Source of the DNA: Alloyangia pacifica
GTDB taxonomy: Bacteria > Pseudomonadota > Alphaproteobacteria > Rhodobacterales > Rhodobacteraceae
Reading direction: 5' to 3'
DNA: 64,000 nucleotides
Assembly (NCBI RefSeq): GCF_020524285.1
Contig: NZ_JAIVKX010000013.1
Location: forward strand, 95,569-159,568
Below, one piece after another: positions 52,211-61,200 of this stretch. Both the position numbers and the translations under genes were made by a program. The notes beneath the pieces were generated by a model. It was not told the origin of the DNA. It worked only from the letters and a program-made list of their open reading frames with translations, and did not search any database. The stretch's first letter is position 1. Each line of letters begins with the position of its first letter.

Positions 52211-55200
52211 ATGCCGATCGAAACCATTTTCATCCAGGGCGAAGCTCTCGTTCTCGACCTTGTGGACGAAACCGGATCCGCCAACGTCATCCGGACCCGC
52301 GTCGAGAACCAGGAGGTCGACGGGGTGAACGCCTCCGGCCTCGGGACAAACAATGGCCTTCCCAATCATGACATCTACGGGCTGCGGCCCGACTACACCG
52401 GCACCGGCGACGAGGACGGCTGGGGCTATCTCGACATCAATGGCGATGACACCGGCGCCCAGGCCGCGACCACCTTCGATGCCCCGGCAGGCACCTACGA
52501 GATCACCCTGCGTCTCGCCAACGGCTCGGGTCTGCGCCCGATCTCGATCACCGTCGACGGGGTGACGTACCAGATCGACGACACAAATACCGGCGCGTTC
52601 TATTCCTGGGAGACCCGCACCATCGAGGTGGTGCTCACCGGGGATGGCCCGCACGATCTGATCGTCAATCAGGACGGCACCGCCGGGGCTCCGAACATCG
52701 ACGCGATCGCCATCCATGACGTGGGTGTCGTGCCGAATTTCTCACTTCCGACCTTCGAGTCCGAGGCGAGCTTCGTCGTGGCCGATGGCGGCACCGCGGT
52801 CGGCGCGGCGCTGGCGACCGACATTGCCAACGACACCTCGCTGGACGCTCCGGACCGCGCCGGGATGATCTACGCCATTGCGGGCGGGACCGATGCCGGC
52901 GCCTTCGCGATCGACCCGGAGACCGGCGCGCTGACACTGACCGAAGAGGCGGATTTCGACGCGCAGCCGAGCTACGATCTGATCATTTCCGCCACCGATG
53001 CCGAGGGCGGCACCACCGAGCAGGCGATCACCGTGGCGGTCGTGCCTCCCTTCGCGCCGATCTACCTCGGGGTGGAAGACATCGAAGTGCTCGATCCCGT
53101 GGGCACCGGCACGGCCAAGCGCACCACCGATGAAAATCCCGAGAGCGGCGCCATCGAGGGTGGGGCAAATGACAACACCGGCCCCGAGAGCGAGGGCAAT
53201 GACTTCGACGATTTCGGCCTGCGCCACAATTACAGCGGCATCGGCTACATCGACCTCAACGGCGGGGTGGGGGACAAGCTCTCCTTCACCTTCGATGCGC
53301 CCGCGGGCACCTATGACATCACCCTGCGCTACGCGAACGGGGCGACAACGGCGCGCCCGATTTCCCTGACCGTCGACGGCGGCGCGGCGCAGACGCTCGC
53401 CGATACCCAGACCGGCGGCTGGAGCACCTGGGACAGCCACAGCTTCACCGTGACCGTCGGGGATGGCACTCACACCGTGATCATCGCCCAGACCGACGGG
53501 GCAGGTGCACCCAACATCGATGCCGTGGCCATCGCGCTTCCGGGCGCCGCGGTCAGCTTCGCGGCCCCCGAGGTGCTTTCTGCCGCGGCTTTCGACATCG
53601 CCGAGAACACCACCGAGATCGGCCAGGTGCTGGTCGATGACCCGGAACTGAGCGACCTGTCGCCCGACGTGCTGAGCTTCGTGCTCACCGGCCCGGATGC
53701 GGATAAGGTCAGCGTCGATGCCTCGGGCCTGCTGACGCTGAACGATCCGGCGGACTTCGAGGCGGCGAGCGACGCCAATGGCGACGGCATCTTCGAGGTC
53801 ACGCTCGAGGTCTCCGATGGCGTGCGCAGCGTGACGCAGGAGCTGTCGATCACCGTCACCGACGTCGATCCCGAACTGCCTTCGCCGACCATCGCGCCGA
53901 TAGTGCTGCAGTCCGAGACCGGCATCATCCCCGAGGGCGCCGAGACCTTCCATCGCGTGCAGAACGACCCGACGACCGGCGAGGGCTCCGGCAACACGCC
54001 GCAGGACGAATATGCCCTGCGGGTGGGCTACAGCGGCTTTGGCTACACCGATTTCGGCGGCGCCGGCGTCGATGGCGACGAGTCCATCACCTGGACCGTG
54101 AGCGTGGCCGAAACCGGCCTTTACGAGCTGCACATCCGCTATGCCTCGGTCGAGTCGACGCAGACCGACCGTCCGATCGCGGTGCTGGTCAACGGCGCGG
54201 ATGCGGTGGGCGGCAATATCGGCTTCCCCGAGCGCGACGGCTTTGACACCTGGGTGGTGCGCGCGCCGGTGCAGATCGCGCTGCAGGCCGGCGAGAACAG
54301 CCTGACCCTCGCGATCCCAGCGGGCTTCAGCAACGGGCCCAATATCGACGCCATCGCGATCACCAGCGTCGGCGACGTGCCGACCTTCCCGCCGGTGAAC
54401 ACCGCGCCGGAATTCGACGTGACGTCCGGTGCCGTGGTGATCGACGAGAACAGCACCGAGGTGGCCGTGGGGCTCACCGCCACCGATGGCGAGGGCGATG
54501 CGCTGAGCTACGAGCTGACTGGCGACGACGCCGCGCTGTTCGAGTTCAACGAGACCACCGGCGCGCTCGACTTCGTCACCGCGCCGGATTTCGAGGCCCC
54601 GGCGGATCTTGACGGCGACAATGTCTACGAGGTGACCCTGACCACCAGCGACGGTGTGCTGAACGCCTCGCAGGACATTTCCGTCACCGTAACCGACGTG
54701 GTGGAGGCCACGCAGCCCACCTCCATTGCCCTCGACGCCAGCACGGTCGCCGAGAACGCGGCGGGCGCGGTGATCGGCACGCTCTCGGCGGTTGATCCCG
54801 ACGGAGACGATGCCGCGATCACCTTCAGCGTCGATCCCGCCTCCGATTTCGAGGTCGTCGGCGGCCAGCTGAAGCTGAAGGACGGCGTCGCGCTGGACTT
54901 CGAGGCCACGCCCACGATCGACGTCGAAATCACCGCCACCGATGCGGCGAACGAGACCACCACCACGACGCTCACCATCACCGTGGGCGATGTCGACGAG
55001 GCGCCCTCGCAGCCGCAGATCACCGGGCTGACGGTCGACTCGGGCGCGGCGGGCGCGATCATCGGCACGGTCTCCTCGGTCGATCCCGAGGGCACGGCGG
55101 TCTCCTTCACCGTCGACGATGCCCGCTTCCAGGTCGACGGCGACGACCAACTCACGCTGCTGCCGGGACAGAGCCTCGACTTCGCCAGCGAGCCGACGGT

Positions 55201-58200
55201 TTCGGTCGAGGTCACGGCCTTCGACGAGACCGGGCAGAGCTCGGTGCAGACCTTCGCCATCACGGTGAACGATCCCGGCGCGGTCTTCGAGCCCATCGTC
55301 ATCGAGGCCGAGGACGACACCCTCGCCGCGCTGACCATCATCGACGTTGACGCGAACACCAACGACACGCAGATCCGCGATCCCGAGAACCCGGAATCGA
55401 ACCAGAACCTGCCCAACGGGCTGCGCCCGGGCTTCAGCGGCGACGGCTATCTCGACTTCGGCGACACGCCGGGCGATGCGATCACCTTTACCGTGAACGT
55501 CGCCACCGCCGGCGCGTATGACCTCAACGTGCGCTACGCCTCGAACGGCGCCCGTCCGCTCGATCTTTCGGTGAACGGCGGCGGTGCGGTCTCCTTGCCC
55601 TTCGTGACCACGGACCCGGATGGCTCGGGGCCCGAAGAGGGCTTTGACCACTGGCTCTTCCAGACCGTCACCGTGACGCTCACCGCCGGGGACAATGCCA
55701 TCTCGCTGGCGATCCCCGCCGGCGCCACCTCCGGTCCCAACGTCGATCGCATCGAGATCACCGAGGCCGGCACCGGCCCGATCCCAGAGCCGGACACCAC
55801 CGCCGACGAGGGCAATGACCTCGCGGCCTCGCCCGAGGCGGCGGCGATCAACCCCGCGGCGCTTGGCGCGGTCGAGTTCTCGCTCGCCGGGGTCGACGCG
55901 GACATCACGCTCTTCGAGGTCTCGACCGACGGCGGTGCCAGCTTCCAGCCGGTGACGCCCGTGGGGGATATCGTCACGCTCGACCTTTCTGCCTTCGCCG
56001 CAGAGACGTCTCTGACCGTGATCTTCCGCGTGACCGACGATGCGGCGAACACGGCCCAGACCTCTGCCGTCATCGCCATCGGCGATGTGCCCGAAGCCTT
56101 CTCCACCACGATCCAGCTCGAGAACCGCGACGGTTCGATCATCATCCTCGATGACACCGGCACCGGCGAGGGCGATCCCGCCTCCACCCAGTTCCGCGAC
56201 GCGGACAACATCGAAGGGGTCACCGCCGACCGGCCCGAGGGCATCTGGTCGGACTACACCGGCACCGGCTACCTCGACATGGGCGGCGACATCGGCGACG
56301 CGGTGCAGTTCGACGTCACCGTGCCCGAGGCGGGCACCTACACGATGAGCTTCCGCTACGCCAATGCCTCGACCACCATGCCCGACCGCCCGATGGAACT
56401 GCAGGTCAACGGGCAGACGGTGATCGTACCCTTCGGCATGACCCCCGACTGGGACATCTGGGAGGACATCGAGGTCGAGGTGACCCTGGCCGCCGGCGCC
56501 AATACGGTAACGCTCGCCAACACCGTGGCGAACGGGCCCAATATCGACAGCGTCACGATCTTCAACGACATCACCCCGCCGCCGCCGCCCTCGGAGCCCG
56601 GCGTGCGCGAAACCATTCGCATCAACTTCCAGGACGGCAGCACGCCGGTCGACCCGGACTACCTCGTCGGCAACTTCACCGACTTCGGGCTGCAGTCCAA
56701 CGGGCTCACCTACGGCTTCGTCACCGAGGACTCGGCGCTCGACGCCGACGGCACCACCAACACACCCACCGGCTCGAGCTTCCCGACGATCGCGGTCAAC
56801 GAGCGCTCGGGTTCGGGCACCTTGCCCGATGACGGCACGCTGCCCACCGAGAAGCTCAGCGTCGACTTCGACGCCATGGATCCGCGCCTGACCGGCTACG
56901 CGCATTTCGACCTCAGCTCCTTCCCGACGCGCACCGCCTGGGAGATCGAGCTGGAGAACGGCTGGTACGAGGTCACGGTTTCGATCGGCGACACCGGCGG
57001 GCCGAACGACAGCGACAACCGGCTCTTCGTCGAGGGCGCGCTGGTCAGCGAATGGACCAGCACCTCGGCCTTCAAGACCGAGCTGCTGACCACGCTGGCG
57101 CATGTGCAGGACGGCCACCTGACGCTCTCGGCTCAGGGCGGCAACATCACCGAGATGCAGTATCTCGAGATCCGTGCGCTGCCCGATCTCACGCCGGAGG
57201 ACGGCAACGAGGCGCCCGAGGATTACGCCGCCTTCATCAACCCGCGCGCGGTCTCGACCGATGGCGAGGCCGAGCTTGGCATCTCGGGCGGCGTGCTGCC
57301 CACCGACATCAACCCGACCTCGGACATCGTGCTGGGGATCGACGTGGTGGACGGCCGCGGCGGCGTGCTGCTGGAAAGCCTCGGCGACGGCTCGATCCGC
57401 ATCTACGAGACGCTGACCGGCGAAGAGGTCGCCTACAACGCCAACACCACCGGCGGCTTCGACTCCGTCACCATCGCGCCGGTCACCGACCTCAAGCCCT
57501 ACACCAGCTACACCGTGGTCATCGACGGTTTCCGCGACCGCGGCGACAATGACGACACTTCGGCGCTGACCCGCGAGTTCCAGAAGTTCACCACCACCTT
57601 CACCACCGGCGCCGCGCCGCTGGTCGAGGCGCGCGAAGTGGCCTTCAACGACACCATCGAGGTCAACTCCGACCCGTCGCAGGGCGAGAGCTATACCTCG
57701 ATCGAGATGTCGCCGGACATGCAGTTCCTCTATGTCACCTCGATCACCGGCTCGATCACCCGCTGGGCGGTAAACGCCGACGGTTCGCTCGACCAGTCGA
57801 CCAAGGAAAGCTGGTTCCCCGGCGGGGACTTCAACGTTCCGGGCGCCGGCACCCGCGGGATCATCGGCATCGCCTTCGATCCCGAGGATGACAACACCAT
57901 CTGGATCACCGACAACTACCCGATCCCGCTCAACGGCCGCTCGAACTCGGTGCCGGAATTCTCGGGCCGGATCTCGAAGGTCACGCTGGGCGAGGGCGGC
58001 TCGCTCGAGGATGCCACCATCGAAACCTACATCACCGGCCTGCCGCGCTCGAACGGCGACCACGTGACCAACAGCCTCGAGTTCCGGATCAATCCCGACT
58101 ACGTGCCGGGCGGCGACGAGCCGCAGTACCTGCTCTATCTCACGCAGGGCTCGAACTCGGCGATGGGCGAGCCGGACAGCGCCTGGGGCTTCCGGCCCGA

Positions 58201-61200
58201 GCGACTGCTCAACGCGGCGATCCTCGAGATCGACCGCACCCGCGAGGCCCCCGAAGGCGGTTTCGACGTCTCGACCGAGCCGATCCCGGAGGATGGTCTG
58301 AACCGCCGCTACGCCGACACCGACAACGATCTCAAGAACGGCGGCATCGCGATCACCGACGGCATCTATGTCGGCAACTACCTGCATTTCACCGCCGAGG
58401 GCGTGGCCGAGGTGCGCACCGGCGAGGATGCCTCTTCCGAGCTGATCACGCGCTACTACGATCCCTATGCCGAGGACGCCGTGCTGCGCATCTTCGCCGA
58501 GGGCAACCGCAACGCCTATGATCTGGTCTGGCACAGCAACGGCTACCTCTACGTGCCGACCAACGGCTCGGCGGCGGGCGGCAACGTGCCCGACGATCCC
58601 TCGACCCCCGAGGACGAGGGGATCAACGGCGTCGGCCTGCAGGCGGACTACCTGTTCCGCATGGTCGAGGACGGCTACTACGGCCACCCCAACCCGCTGC
58701 GCGACAAGTTCATCCTCAACGGCGCCAATCCGACCAGCGGCACCGATCCCAACCAGGTGGGCAACTACCCGGTCGGCACCGATCCCGACCCCGAGTACGA
58801 TCTGACCGGCGCGTACAACCTCGGCAACAACCGTTCGCCCAACGGCGCCATCGAGTACATGAGCGGCGTCTTCGGCACCTCGCTGCAGCACGCGGTGATC
58901 TTCACGCAGTACTCCTCGGGCGACAACCTCCGGGCGGTGCTGTTCAACGAGGACGGCACCCCGGCGCAGGACTTCATCCTCACCGACCTCGACGGCAACG
59001 AGATCAACTACGTCGATCCGCTCGACGTGATCGAGGGCGCCGACGGACGGCTCTACATGCTCACGCTCAACCGCTCCAACGGCATCAGCCAGATCATCCG
59101 GCTCGACGCGGCGCCGGGCGGCGAGATCGAGGACAATACCGCCGACGAGGGCGGCAACCTCGGGCTGCTGGTGGTCAGCGCCGCGGATCCGGCCAACGTG
59201 CTGTTCCAGGTGGTCGGGCTCGACCCCGACATCCAGAGCCTGACGATCAGCCTCGACGGCGGCCCCGAGCAGGTGGTGACGCTCGACGCGCAGAACCGTT
59301 TCAGCCTCGACTTCAGCGGCCAGACCGAGCAGGTCTCGGCGGTGCTGACGGTGAACGACGACGACGGCAACAGCGCCAGCACCAGCACCAGCTTCACCCC
59401 CGGCGACAGCGCCAGCGGCAACCTTATCGACGCCAGCGCCTTTACCGTGCTCGACACCGATGACGGCACGCTGATCCGCCTGCTGAGCGATCCCAGCACA
59501 CATGAAGCCGGCGGCGGGACCTACGACAGCAACGGCGACGGGATGAACGACGGCTACACCGGGGCCGGCTATCTCGACATGAACGGCGGGGCAGAGGACA
59601 AGGCGGCCTTCGTCTACGATGCGCCGAGCGCCGGTTCCTACACGCTGACCTTCCGCATGGCGAACGGCTCGGGCACACCGCGGCCCATCGCGATCATCGC
59701 CGGCACCCAGACGGTGCAGGTCACCAGCACCGACACCGGCAGCTTCGCCGCATGGCAGGACTTCGCGGTCACCCTCGATCTCTCGGAGGGGCCGAACACG
59801 GTGATCATCGAGCAGCTTGCCAGCAACGGCGGGCCGAACATCGACAGCGTCGCGGTTATCGCCAACGTGCCCACCGCGCCGAACGACGGCAGCGAGACGA
59901 TCGGCGGCGTCACCTACACCAAGTACGAGGCGGAGAACGCCGAACTCGACGGGGCTGTGGTGGCCACCGACCCGCGCAACCAGAGCGGCGGCGAGTTCGT
60001 CGACTTCGACGGCACCGGCACGCAGAGCATCACCTGGACGGTCTCGGTCACCGAGGCGGGCATCTACGGCATGGACATCCTCTATGCGCTCGCCACCACC
60101 AAGGACGCGCGCCCGGCCTCGCTCTTCGTCAACGGCATCGACCAGGGCATCCTGGCCTTCGAGCCCAACAGCTCGGCGGGCGAGGACGTCTGGGGGCCGC
60201 AGAGCGCGCAGATCTCGCTGAACGCGGGGCTCAACACCATCTCGATCAGTGTGCCCGACGCCAATGGCGCGAACATCGACTACCTGCGCGTCTCCGAGGC
60301 GCCGGTGGACACCTTCGTGCCGGCCTATGCCGCGATCGACGGCGAGGGGCGGATCGAACTGGAGGCGACCGACGACACCACCCGCACATTGGGGGCCACG
60401 CAGGTGGAGTTCTACTTCACCGTCGCGTCGGATGACACCTATGCGCTCGACCTCGCGGCCAACGCGGGGGCGCCGGATGGCGCCGGGCTGACGGTCTACC
60501 TCAGCGCCAACGGCGCGCAGCCGGTCGAGATCGGCGACATCGCCTTCCCCGGCGAAGGGGACGCCGGCGAGACCTCGGCCTACGTCGAATTGACCGCCGG
60601 AGTGCAGTACAAGCTCACGGTGATCTCGGACCAGTCCGGGGCGAGTGCGCTCGACTATCTCGACGTGCGCCCGGCGCCGGGCAACGACAATGCCGACATC
60701 GAGATCCAGAGCAACGACCCGGCCTATTTCGACAACCGCCTGCACTTCTCCTGGATCGACAACCCGACCGCGGTGGTTGCAGACACCCCGCGCGACTACA
60801 AAGAGAGCGCCACGGTCACCATCTCGAACTCCGGCAGCGAGCCGCTGGACGTGCTCGAGGCGACCATCTCCGGCCCGTTCGAACTGGCTGATCCGGCGGT
60901 TTTCGACGGTCTGACGCTGGCTGCCGGCCAGTCGATCAATGTCGAGGTGCTCTTCGACCGCGACGCCTACACCGCCGGAAGCAGCAGCGTCAGCGGTGTC
61001 TACAAAGGCACGCTCGACATCCGCACCAGTGACGCCGACACGCCGGTGGCCACGGTCGATCTTGCGGGCTTCTGGCAAGCCCGCGACGAAGGCGGACAGG
61101 AGCCCAACATCAACGAGGTCTGGGATGTCTTCGGCTTCGGCAACGAGATCGAAGGGCTAACCTTCGTCGGCGGCGGCGAGAGCGACGAGCTGGACTTCTA

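Noticed and set aside
52742..61078. A 2,778-codon open frame on the minus strand opposite the giant gene
   Set aside because: It is in exact codon register with the plus-strand gene, so its stops would need sense codons TTA, CTA or TCA, which are rare in this GC-rich DNA. Its translation is Arg/Val/Gly/Asp-rich without domains, while the plus frame shows clear modular repeats and a strong ribosome binding site.
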